Assembly (NCBI GenBank): GCA_964394625.1
Contig: CAYMYK010000145.1
Location: forward strand, 1 to 7,608
Source: JAUVYV01 sp964394625
Lineage (GTDB): Bacteria > Planctomycetota > Phycisphaerae > Sedimentisphaerales > Anaerobacaceae
Reading direction: 5' to 3'
Length of the DNA: 7,608 nt
Below the pieces are notes generated by a model that made no database searches, was not told the DNA's origin, and was given only the letters and a program-made list of their open reading frames with translations. The position numbers and the translations under genes are program-made. Shown here piece after piece: positions 1-5,448 of the stretch; position 1 is the stretch's first letter; each line of letters opens with the position of its first letter.

Positions 1-4
1 CAGA

Positions 5-1270
5 ATGGAATTTGTTGATTTGTTCTCGGGTTTAGGTGGTTTTCATCTTGCAGCTAAGCAAGTTGGAGGTGAGTGCGTCTTTGCCAGCGAGATAGACCCT
101 GTCTTGCGAGATCGTTACAAAGCGAATTTTGGAATTGAGCCAGCGGGGGATATACGCCAGGTTGCGCCCAAAGATGTTCCGAAACATGAGCTGCTGTGCG
201 CAGGGTTTCCGTGTCAGCCGTTTTCGAAAGCGGGGGACCAAATGGGCTGGCAAGACGCTGTTCGAGGCACCGTGTTCTTCAACATAGTCGAGATACTAAA
301 GCATCGCAAGCCGAAGTTCCTACTTCTTGAAAACGTAGCTCATTTCGTGAGACACGATGAAGGAAATACTTATGAGAGAGTGAAGCAAGCATTAGAAGAT
401 GTGGGATATGAGGTAAGGCAAGCACAGCTGTCACCTCACCGATTTGGTGTGCCCCAAATAAGAGAGCGTATGTACCTGGTTGGGCAGCGCGGCGGGCTCA
501 ATGGTTTCAAATGGCCCGAGCCGGAATGTGACGGGAAAGAGCTTTCAATTCGCGATGTGCTAGACAAGTATCCTGCCGAGGCCGTAAGGTTAAGTGCACA
601 GGTTATTGAATGCCTTGACGTTTGGCAGGAGTTCATATCTCTGTTCCCTGAGGATAAGCAGCTTCCCTCTTTTCCTATTTGGGCGATGGAGCTCAAGGCG
701 ACATACCCGTATGCGGTGAACTCGCTTTATCAAGTACCTCTCAAGGTACTGCGGAGAAAACGGGGGGCGATGGGAAAGAAGCTTAAGTATTACTTCAGGC
801 GCGATGTTCTCGAGTGTGTTCCAAGCTATGCACGCGATGAGGAGGATACCTTCCCCAGATGGAAGCAAACGTTCATCAGGCAGAACAGAGAGCTTTACAA
901 GAAAAACAAGGAATGGATTGAGTCTTGGTTGCCCAGAATAGAAAAGTTTCCACCGAGCCTGCAGAAACTCGAGTGGAATTGCAAGGGAGAGGAAAGAGAC
1001 ATCTGGAAATATGTAATTCAATTCAGGGCTTCCGGCGTGCGGGTCAAGCGTCCAACTACTGCACCTTCGCTTGTTGCGATGACCACGACACAAGTCCCGA
1101 TCATTGCATGGGAGAAGCGGTACATGACGGTGAGGGAGTGTGCTCGGTTGCAGTCCATGGGGGAATTGGAGCATCTGCCTCCGAGAGGCGCGGCTATGAG
1201 TGCCCTCGGAAATGCGGTAAACGTGAAGGTGGCACGACGGGTGCTTGAGAATCTGGTAGCTCTCGCATAA
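5..1270 (+). CDS. DNA (cytosine-5-)-methyltransferase
   Basis: Transfers a methyl group from S-adenosylmethionine to C5 of cytosine in a specific DNA sequence. The 421-residue protein carries the family's motifs in order. Motif I (SAM binding) is DLFSGLGG at residues 5-12. Motif IV is GFPCQPFS at 67-74 with catalytic Cys70. Motif VI is ENV at 109-111. Motif VIII is QIRERMYLVG at 151-160. A long target-recognition region spans about 165-345, followed by motif IX (RPTTAPSLVAM, 349-359) and motif X (GNAVNVKVARRV, 402-413). All catalytic elements are intact. The ATG lies just before motif I, as is usual, but only four bases precede it, so neither its ribosome site nor a longer start can be excluded. 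It lacks the N-terminal extension of E. coli Dcm, so CCWGG specificity should not be assumed. The vsr gene follows after 35 bases, probably in one operon. No restriction enzyme is visible. Confidence 0.97.
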   Translation: MEFVDLFSGLGGFHLAAKQVGGECVFASEIDPVLRDRYKANFGIEPAGDIRQVAPKDVPKHELLCAGFPCQPFSKAGDQMGWQDAVRGTVFFNIVEILKHRKPKFLLLENVAHFVRHDEGNTYERVKQALEDVGYEVRQAQLSPHRFGVPQIRERMYLVGQRGGLNGFKWPEPECDGKELSIRDVLDKYPAEAVRLSAQVIECLDVWQEFISLFPEDKQLPSFPIWAMELKATYPYAVNSLYQVPLKVLRRKRGAMGKKLKYYFRRDVLECVPSYARDEEDTFPRWKQTFIRQNRELYKKNKEWIESWLPRIEKFPPSLQKLEWNCKGEERDIWKYVIQFRASGVRVKRPTTAPSLVAMTTTQVPIIAWEKRYMTVRECARLQSMGELEHLPPRGAAMSALGNAVNVKVARRVLENLVALA

Positions 1271-1305
1271 GCAAGCGACGCCATCCAGTTTAGGGGATAA
1301 TCCAG

Positions 1306-1710
1306 ATGGATGTATTAACGAAGGAGCAGCGCTCTTACTGCATGTCTCAAATCAGAAAGAAGGATACCAGTCCCGAGTTAATCGTCAGAAAGATGGTTCA
1401 CAGTTTGGGGTACAGGTTCCGTCTGCACAGGAGTGACCTGCCTGGATGTCCGGACATCGTGCTTCCCAAGCACGGAAAGATAATCTTCGTCCATGGGTGT
1501 TGGTGGCACAGGCACAACTGCAAATTGGGGCGGCGGGTGCCAAAATCGAGAAAGGATTATTGGCTCCCAAAGCTTGCAGGGAATAAGAGCAGGCACGCGA
1601 AAAACGTTCGGGAACTGCGAAAAGACGGTTGGAAAGTTCTAACCGTTTGGGAATGTCAACTCAAGAAGCCTGATCTGGTTGTCAAGCGGATTGCCAAGTT
1701 CATAGAATGA
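1306..1710 (+). CDS. vsr: Very short patch repair endonuclease (Vsr)
   Basis: Nicks DNA 5' of the T in T:G mismatches that arise when 5-methylcytosine deaminates, starting short-patch repair back to C:G. The 134-residue protein aligns by eye with E. coli Vsr. It has the N-terminal sensor helix (MSQIRKKDTSPE, from residue 13), DLPGCPDIV with catalytic Asp50, and FVHGCWWHRHNC at 61-72. The last segment contains catalytic His68 and zinc ligands Cys65, His70 and Cys72. The fourth zinc ligand is Cys117 in VWEC. The position of E. coli Thr63 is Val62 here, as I recall for many relatives. It is about 20 residues shorter than the E. coli protein, at the C-terminus, and looks complete. An AGGGGA ribosome site lies 8 bases before the ATG. 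Its place directly behind a C5-methyltransferase fits its role of protecting that enzyme's methylated sites. Confidence 0.97.
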   Translation: MDVLTKEQRSYCMSQIRKKDTSPELIVRKMVHSLGYRFRLHRSDLPGCPDIVLPKHGKIIFVHGCWWHRHNCKLGRRVPKSRKDYWLPKLAGNKSRHAKNVRELRKDGWKVLTVWECQLKKPDLVVKRIAKFIE

Positions 1711-1795
1711 GAAAAATGAGGGGATGCTGAAACAGGCAACGAAGATTTAATATTGTTGTGGAGGCGTGCTGGGGGGTGTTTTTTTGTGCGAAAAG

Positions 1796-1825
1796 TTGGC
1801 CGTGGGAGGCGGGTCCCACGGCCAA
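1796..1825 (-). terminator. Perfect 12-bp hairpin, likely terminator
   Basis: TTGGCCGTGGGA (1796-1807) and TCCCACGGCCAA (1814-1825) are exact reverse complements around a six-base loop. Read on the minus strand the stem is followed by CTTTTC, a modest U-tract. Read on the plus strand it is followed by GTGCTGTG, which has none. It lies 49 bases past the stop of the minus-strand 96-residue gene and 85 bases past vsr, so it probably ends the former and may also stop read-through from vsr. Confidence 0.6.
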
Positions 1826-1874
1826 GTGCTGTGTTGAAAAAATTAGCAATCAAGAACACTGTGGTTCTATAATA

Positions 1875-2165
1875 CTACTCGGTCTTGTCCTCGTCCGACT
1901 GGCCTTTTATGAACCGGCCGGTTTTTCTGGCGGCGTCGCCTGCGTATTCAACCGACTTGTGCGCCGCCTGGCCGACGGATTCGGGAAACGTCTGATTCTC
2001 CCGGGTCTGTACCACATCCGAGGCGGTGTCGGCGGTATCGGTCGCAGACGAGACGGCCCAGTAAGCGGCTGTAACGAAACCCGCGACGTAGATTAGAAAC
2101 AGCACGACGAGTTTTCTGCAGTACCGTCCCAGATGCTTCTTTAATCCATCCTTTAAGCGGGCCAT
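1875..2165 (-). CDS. Small single-pass membrane protein, function unknown
   Basis: I do not recognise this 96-residue protein. It begins with a basic segment (nine Lys/Arg in the first 18 residues), then one hydrophobic span at about residues 19-38 (LVVLFLIYVAGF and onward). A polar tail rich in Ala, Asp, Thr and Ser follows, ending in an acidic DEDKTE. The charge pattern predicts the N-terminus in the cytoplasm and the tail outside. Residues about 62-88 look amphipathic helical, with small residues and alternating charges. A GGAGGGA ribosome site lies 5 bases before the ATG, which supports the start. It has its own candidate promoter (2292-2320) and is bounded by hairpins on both sides, so it is probably transcribed alone. 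The translation is free of stops and has clean membrane topology, which argues for a real gene. Confidence 0.7.
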   Translation of the reverse strand: MARLKDGLKKHLGRYCRKLVVLFLIYVAGFVTAAYWAVSSATDTADTASDVVQTRENQTFPESVGQAAHKSVEYAGDAARKTGRFIKGQSDEDKTE

Positions 2166-2198
2166 GTCCGTCCCTCCAAAAGTTGACAGATATATGTT

Positions 2199-2224
2199 AA
2201 GGCCGGCCCCCTCCAGCCGGCCTT
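2199..2224 (-). terminator. GC-rich hairpin between two minus-strand genes
   Basis: AAGGCCGGC (2199-2207) and GCCGGCCTT (2216-2224) pair perfectly around an eight-base loop. On the minus strand the stem is followed by AACATATATCT, which is A/T-rich but not a clean U-run. It lies about 100 bases past the aminotransferase stop and 34 bases before the ATG of the 96-residue gene. It could end aminotransferase transcripts or sit in the leader of the small gene. Confidence 0.4.
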
Positions 2225-2291
2225 CGCTCTACTGTCGTGTATTCACGGCGCAAACAGACCGAATCTGATGCACCAGGAACTTCTATGGAAA

Positions 2292-2320
2292 GTATAACAT
2301 AGAAAAGCAGCCGGGGCAAA
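2292..2320 (-). promoter_or_regulatory. Candidate sigma-70-type promoter for the 96-residue gene
   Basis: On the minus strand TTGCCC is followed after 17 bases by TATACT (plus-strand 2292-2297), a good housekeeping pattern. It lies just past the aminotransferase stop and points at the 96-residue gene. The implied leader of about 120 bases would contain the hairpin at 2199-2224. Confidence 0.4.
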
Positions 2321-2327
2321 AAACGGG

Positions 2328-3449
2328 TCAGATTTTGTCGAGCGCCCGGCGCAGCTCGCTGCAGACGCGGGCGACCTGCTCGCGGGTGAGATTGTTGTAA
2401 AACGGCAGGGAAATGGTGCTTCTGCACACGGACTCGGTAACGGGAAAGTCGTTTCGGTCGAAGCCGAACTTCTCGACCATAAACGGCTGGCTGAGCACAG
2501 GCGGAAAATAATTTTTTGCCTGGATGCCCGCATCGTTAAGTTTTCGCAGGGCTGCGTCGCGCTGCTGACGGGAGAATTGCCCGGCAAGCCGGACAACAAA
2601 AACGAACCAGCTCACATCGCAGTTGTCGGCTTCGGCGGGGACAATCAGCCGTTCGTCGCCGGCGAGCATTTGGCGATACCATTTTGCGACCCGTTTTCGC
2701 TTGGCCTTGATTTCGTCTATTCTCGAGAGCTGGACTATGCCGAGTGCACAGTTAATATCGCTGAGGCGGAAGTTGTAACCCAGCCGTTTGTGGTCGAGCC
2801 AGCCGGCGCCGCCGGGTTCTCTCCCCTGGTTTCGCAGCGAAAGGCACATATCAGCCAGGTCGTCGTCGTCGGTAAGAATCATTCCGCCTTCGCCGGTGGT
2901 TATCTGCTTGTTGGGATAGAATGCGAAGACGCTCATCCTGCCGAAGGCACCTGCTTTTCTGCCGGCCAATTCGGAGCCGAGCGCCTCGCAGCAATCTTCA
3001 ACAACACTGAGCTTGTGCTTTTCGGCGATTCGGCAGATTGCATCGAAGCCGGCGGGGTTTCCAAAAACCTCGACGGGCATAATGGCTTTGGTTCGGGGAG
3101 TTATCCGGTCTTCGATTTTCGCGGCGTCGATGTTCAAGCTCACAGGGTCGATATCGACGAAGACGGGCGTGGCGCCGACCATCATAATCGAGTTCGAGGT
3201 GGAGATGAACGTGAACGGGGTGGTAATGACCTCGTCGCCGGGGCCGATGCCCAGGGCGAGCAGTGACAGAAACAGGCCGCTGGTTCCGCTGTTGACGGCG
3301 ACGGCGCGTTTTCGGCCGACATAATCGGACAATGCGCTCTCAAATTCCCCAAGTTTCGGCCCGAGTGAGAGATTGGGGCTTCGCAAAACCTCACAGACCG
3401 CCTCGATTTCCTTGTCGGTGATGTCCGGCCGGGACAGATAAATCTGCAT
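2328..3449 (-). CDS. DegT/DnrJ/EryC1/StrS family aminotransferase
   Basis: A PLP-dependent fold-type I aminotransferase. Family members typically move an amino group from glutamate onto a keto-sugar nucleotide, used for surface polysaccharides or secondary metabolites. The 373 residues are full length for the family. Visible signatures are the N-terminal strand with LSLGP (27-31), the cofactor phosphate-binding NSGTSG (53-58), and ED at 151-152 with Asp152 placed to contact the PLP ring nitrogen. Lys181 in FYPNKQITTGEGG is the expected Schiff-base lysine. The C-terminal domain carries KNYFPPVLSQPF (312-323), where relatives commonly have His at the position of Leu319. An AGGA site lies about 7 bases before the ATG. 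No sugar-nucleotide dehydratase, acetyltransferase or glycosyltransferase is next to it, so the substrate cannot be inferred from context. The family call is firm; the substrate is unknown. Confidence 0.95.
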   Translation of the reverse strand: MQIYLSRPDITDKEIEAVCEVLRSPNLSLGPKLGEFESALSDYVGRKRAVAVNSGTSGLFLSLLALGIGPGDEVITTPFTFISTSNSIMMVGATPVFVDIDPVSLNIDAAKIEDRITPRTKAIMPVEVFGNPAGFDAICRIAEKHKLSVVEDCCEALGSELAGRKAGAFGRMSVFAFYPNKQITTGEGGMILTDDDDLADMCLSLRNQGREPGGAGWLDHKRLGYNFRLSDINCALGIVQLSRIDEIKAKRKRVAKWYRQMLAGDERLIVPAEADNCDVSWFVFVVRLAGQFSRQQRDAALRKLNDAGIQAKNYFPPVLSQPFMVEKFGFDRNDFPVTESVCRSTISLPFYNNLTREQVARVCSELRRALDKI

Positions 3450-3479
3450 AATGTTATCCTGAAATTGTAATCGACTATG

Positions 3480-3519
3480 GTAAGTTCGAGTATTTTAGCA
3501 CTTACAAGCAGAAAAGCAA
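3480..3519 (-). promoter_or_regulatory. Promoter of the aminotransferase gene with inverted repeat
   Basis: On the minus strand TTGCTT (plus-strand 3514-3519) is followed after 16 bases by TAAAAT (3492-3497), close to the housekeeping -10 consensus. Transcription would start near 3485, giving a leader of roughly 36 bases. GTAAGT (3480-3485) and ACTTAC (3500-3505) form a 6-bp inverted repeat that brackets the -10 box, a possible operator. The promoter pattern is clear; the operator role is inference. Confidence 0.5.
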
Positions 3520-3571
3520 ATGTATTCGGCCCGGCGGCGGGGCGGACTCGAAAGGCCGAGCAGGCGTATTT

Positions 3572-3736
3572 TTGCTTAAGGCAAGGCCGGGCAAACAGCC
3601 ATTGCTTATGGGACGTAGTATTACGCTTAGACGCATTTCCCGGTAACACAGCAGGGAAACGGCGCCGCAGTGCTAAACAAGCATCTTCGGACAGCCGAAT
3701 ATGGAATTGCGGCAGTGCTCACGCGACTGCCCCCCC
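3572..3736 (+). promoter_or_regulatory. Candidate structured RNA leader of the HTH-receiver gene
   Basis: The 301 bases at 3450-3750 contain no convincing gene, but the right-hand part is rich in short inverted repeats. GCCGGG (3586-3591) can pair with CCCGGT (3639-3644) around two small hairpins, CCAT/ATGG (3599-3611) and CGTA/TACG (3614-3625). A second unit pairs GCCGCA (3664-3669) with TGCGGC (3708-3713). It encloses TGCT/AGCA (3671-3683) and TTCGG/CCGAA (3686-3699). A third hairpin, GGCAGT/ACTGCC (3711-3731), shares bases 3711-3713 with the second unit, so the two cannot form together. A C-run (3730-3736) and then the ribosome site follow. This is the layout expected of a cis-regulatory RNA, but each stem is short and no known class is matched. 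No plus-strand promoter could be assigned upstream. Confidence 0.35.
3667..3719 (+). repeat. 8-base direct repeat in the leader
   Basis: GCAGTGCT occurs at 3667-3674 and again at 3712-3719, each copy beside one arm of the 3664-3713 helix. The repeat lets either copy occupy similar pairings and could contribute to alternative folding. It could also be chance at this length. Confidence 0.4.
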
Positions 3737-3738
3737 TT

Positions 3739-3742
3739 AGGA
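3739..3742 (+). promoter_or_regulatory. Ribosome binding site fixing the HTH-receiver start
   Basis: AGGA lies 8 bases before the ATG at 3751, with a second AGGA at 3745. This favours the ATG over the in-frame GTG at 3670, which lies inside the structured region and adds only a low-complexity basic extension ahead of the HTH. Confidence 0.6.
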
Positions 3743-3750
3743 ACAGGAAA

Positions 3751-4329
3751 ATGGCAAAAGGCAAAAACGTACTGACTACAGGTGATGTGGCGAAGATATG
3801 CAATGTAGCTCCCCGCACGGTCTCGAAGTGGTTCGACGGCGGGCAGTTGAAGGGCTATCGAATACCGGGCAGCAGGGACAGGCGAATCCCGGTACGGGAG
3901 CTGATTCGATTTATGAAGACCCACGAGATACCGTCGCCGGTTCCGTCTCTCGGCAGGACTCGCGTGCTGATAGCAGACAGCAACAATGGAACGGGGGCCA
4001 CCCTGGCCGAAGAGCTGAAGAGCAAGACCGAATACGAAGTGCGGCTTACAGACAGTGCATTTGAAACAGGTGCTGCGGCCCTCAAATTTGCCCCCCATGT
4101 TCTTCTTTTAAACCTTATGTCCAGGGAGATAAACGCGGCGGATATCTGCAAAAGTATCCGTTCAAACGACGACCTTCAAACGATAAGAATCATCGCCCTT
4201 GCAAACCATTTGAACAAGAGCGAAGCAGGTGCATTGCTTCAGCAGGGATTTGACGGCTGCGTGATGGACCCGGGCGACGCTGCAGAGGTTATCAGCAAAA
4301 TCGAACGGGCCACTGCAATAATCTATTAG
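3751..4329 (+). CDS. Excisionase-type HTH protein with degenerate receiver domain
   Basis: A likely DNA-binding regulator of 192 residues. Residues 7-57 form a MerR/excisionase-like winged helix: VLTTGDVAKICNVAPRTVSKW gives the helix-turn-helix, and GYRIPGSRDRRIPV with RELIRFM gives the wing and last helix. A Pro/Ser linker (61-68) leads to a response-regulator receiver fold at about 70-190, with RVLIAD, HVLLLNLM, IRIIAL and a final helix. The receiver is degenerate. The phosphoacceptor Asp is Asn121, the conserved Thr/Ser is Ala151, and the Lys before Pro174 is Asp173. Only one of the usual acidic pair remains (Asp76). Ordinary phosphorylation is therefore unlikely, and the domain may serve dimerisation or ligand/protein sensing. 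The gene stands alone, preceded by an unusual structured region and followed by a hairpin facing the convergent pseudopilin gene. Targets are unknown. Confidence 0.88.
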   Translation: MAKGKNVLTTGDVAKICNVAPRTVSKWFDGGQLKGYRIPGSRDRRIPVRELIRFMKTHEIPSPVPSLGRTRVLIADSNNGTGATLAEELKSKTEYEVRLTDSAFETGAAALKFAPHVLLLNLMSREINAADICKSIRSNDDLQTIRIIALANHLNKSEAGALLQQGFDGCVMDPGDAAEVISKIERATAIIY

Positions 4330-4365
4330 CCGGGCCCATACACCGAAACACCTGAACGCTCACAA

Positions 4366-4393
4366 GGGCCGGTCTGTACGGACCGGCCCCTTT
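4366..4393 (+). terminator. Terminator between convergent genes
   Basis: GGGCCGGTC (4366-4374) and GACCGGCCC (4381-4389) pair perfectly around a six-base loop and are followed on the plus strand by CTTTCG. The hairpin lies 37 bases past the HTH-receiver stop and 11 bases past the stop of the oppositely oriented pseudopilin gene, so it may serve both. Confidence 0.6.
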
Positions 4394-4403
4394 CGCCAAC
4401 AGA

Positions 4404-5312
4404 TTAGTCAGGTCTATCACCCGGGCAATCACCGGAACTAAGATAGTTGAGATCGCCCCAGGCGTGATACTGCGCCCAGAGCAGGTCCTTGTTGCACTCC
4501 CAGTCAACAGTAGTCGCATATGCCGTCCACTCCTCCCAGTTGAGCAAGCTACCATCAATGACCTCTTTAGTCACCCACTTATGATATTCAATGTGCCCAT
4601 CCGCATAGGCCCAGTTTTGCCCCTTGCCGTGCCTGGAGGGTATCGGGTCGTGCACAGAACTAGAATTGTACGCGACGGTCCAACCGTCCGGAGTAATAAA
4701 TCCTTCATCAACCCAGACGAAATGAATGGCCGGCTGTTTGATTTGCATCCTCATCATGTAGTCAGGGGTAAGATTGGAACCGGGGCAGTTGTCCCAGGTT
4801 GCAGCGCCGGCCATCATATCTACAATCGCGTAAGTTAACATCTGTCCGCGGTCCCCCGTAGGGCACTTGTACAGCTTTAAGTTCGGGCAGTATTTCCAGA
4901 GCAGGTTCGTCCCCTGAATGGTCGTGCTCGTGGCCGTAATCTCTGTCATATCCTCAGGCCCTTTCAGCATCGCCGCCTGTCTTTCAAGATCGCCACTACT
5001 CGCATACGTCAGAAGCAGAAATGCGCTGCCAACCCAGGGAGGCCAATCTTCGGGTCCGCACTGCTGACTAGCGGCGGCTCCAGTCGTAGTAGACTTCGCA
5101 AACCCCTGGCTACCATTCACTAACCAGTCGTCGTTGTCGTCCGAGTACAGACCCCAAGCGAGCATCAACTGCTTGAGATTGCTCTGGCAAACGGCGCGCT
5201 TGGCCTGCTCCTTGGCTTTTGACAAGGCCGGCATCAGTATGGCCATAAGCAGCGCAATGATGGCAATAACCACCAAAAGCTCAATTAACGTAAAACCCTT
5301 TTTTCTACTCAC
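4404..5312 (-). CDS. Prepilin-type pseudopilin with H-X9-DG motif
   Basis: A type II secretion/type IV pilus-like pseudopilin of 302 residues. The N-terminus SRKKG|FTLIELLVVIAIIALL is a textbook class III signal. Prepilin peptidase would cut after Gly6, Phe7 would be N-methylated, and Glu11 is the conserved +5 glutamate. A hydrophobic helix of about 20 residues follows, then ALSKAKEQAKRAVCQSNLKQL, the usual start of the globular domain. Near the C-terminus His228 is followed by nine residues and Asp238-Gly239 (RHGKGQNWAYADG), the H-X9-DG motif of a family abundant in planctomycetes and their relatives. The start chosen is GTG at 5312, which has AAAGGAG 7 bases upstream. An in-frame TTG at 5336 has no such site and would lengthen the signal leader by eight residues. 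It lies downstream of the sigma and anti-sigma-like genes on the same strand and may be part of their regulon or operon. The role in secretion or surface structure is inferred from family only. Confidence 0.93.
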   Translation of the reverse strand: MSRKKGFTLIELLVVIAIIALLMAILMPALSKAKEQAKRAVCQSNLKQLMLAWGLYSDDNDDWLVNGSQGFAKSTTTGAAASQQCGPEDWPPWVGSAFLLLTYASSGDLERQAAMLKGPEDMTEITATSTTIQGTNLLWKYCPNLKLYKCPTGDRGQMLTYAIVDMMAGAATWDNCPGSNLTPDYMMRMQIKQPAIHFVWVDEGFITPDGWTVAYNSSSVHDPIPSRHGKGQNWAYADGHIEYHKWVTKEVIDGSLLNWEEWTAYATTVDWECNKDLLWAQYHAWGDLNYLSSGDCPGDRPD

Positions 5313-5392
5313 AGTACTACTCCTTTCGCTAAGCAAACCAACAAATTTTTCGTTGAGAAAAAACCGATAAACAATTTCAAATCATCTGTCAT
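5309..5392 (-). CDS. Possible 27-residue upstream ORF overlapping the pseudopilin start
   Basis: A short ORF opens with ATG at 5390-5392, preceded by a perfect AGGAGG site (5398-5403) at 5 bases spacing. It runs 27 codons and stops at a TGA whose first two bases are the last two of the pseudopilin's GTG start (GTGA overlap). Its reading frame differs from the pseudopilin's. The peptide (MTDDLKLFIGFFSTKNLLVC, then LAKGVVL) is mostly hydrophobic after an acidic start and resembles nothing I know. The strong ribosome site and stop/start overlap suggest translational coupling, or a leader peptide controlling pseudopilin expression. An ORF this short can arise by chance, so the confidence rests mainly on the site and the overlap. 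Confidence 0.4.
   Translation of the reverse strand: MTDDLKLFIGFFSTKNLLVCLAKGVVL
5320..5326 (-). promoter_or_regulatory. Ribosome binding site of the pseudopilin
   Basis: AAAGGAG on the minus strand, 7 bases before GTG at 5312. It decides the GTG start over the upstream in-frame TTG at 5336 and lies inside the short upstream ORF. Confidence 0.65.
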
Positions 5393-5397
5393 CCACG

Positions 5398-5403
5398 CCT
5401 CCT
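5398..5403 (-). promoter_or_regulatory. Perfect AGGAGG ribosome binding site
   Basis: AGGAGG on the minus strand stands 5 bases before an ATG (5390-5392) that opens only a 27-codon ORF. It is the strongest ribosome site in the window, and no long gene uses it directly, which makes the short ORF worth attention. Confidence 0.5.
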
Positions 5404-5448
5404 AATGCACGAAGCAAAACGATTCTTTTTTGCACATTCCGAAAATGG

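Noticed and set aside
590..1174. A 194-codon open frame on the minus strand
   Set aside because: It lies entirely inside the methyltransferase gene in antisense and has no domain signature.
1868..1873. A perfect TATAAT on the plus strand
   Set aside because: No -35 element stands at the right distance, and it lies at the 3' end of a minus-strand gene with no plus-strand gene downstream.
2183..2188. A perfect TTGACA on the plus strand as a -35 box
   Set aside because: The bases 17 downstream are GCCCCC inside a GC-rich hairpin, so there is no -10 box and no plus-strand gene to drive.
2577..3266. A 229-codon open frame on the plus strand
   Set aside because: It is the antisense of the aminotransferase gene, whose full set of family motifs is on the minus strand. 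The plus-strand translation shows no recognisable domain.
3670..3750. An in-frame GTG at 3670 would extend the HTH-receiver protein by 27 residues
   Set aside because: No ribosome site precedes it, the extension shows no domain character, it lies within the predicted structured region, and the ATG at 3751 has AGGA at good spacing directly before the HTH.
5313..5336. TTG at 5336 as the pseudopilin start
   Set aside because: It has no ribosome site and would place eight extra residues ahead of a prepilin leader that is already normal. GTG at 5312 has AAAGGAG at 7 bases.
5414..5433. GCAAAA/TTTTGC hairpin as a terminator between the anti-sigma-like gene and the pseudopilin unit
   Set aside because: The stem is only six base pairs, mostly A-T, and has no U-tract beyond the stem. 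It is too weak to call.
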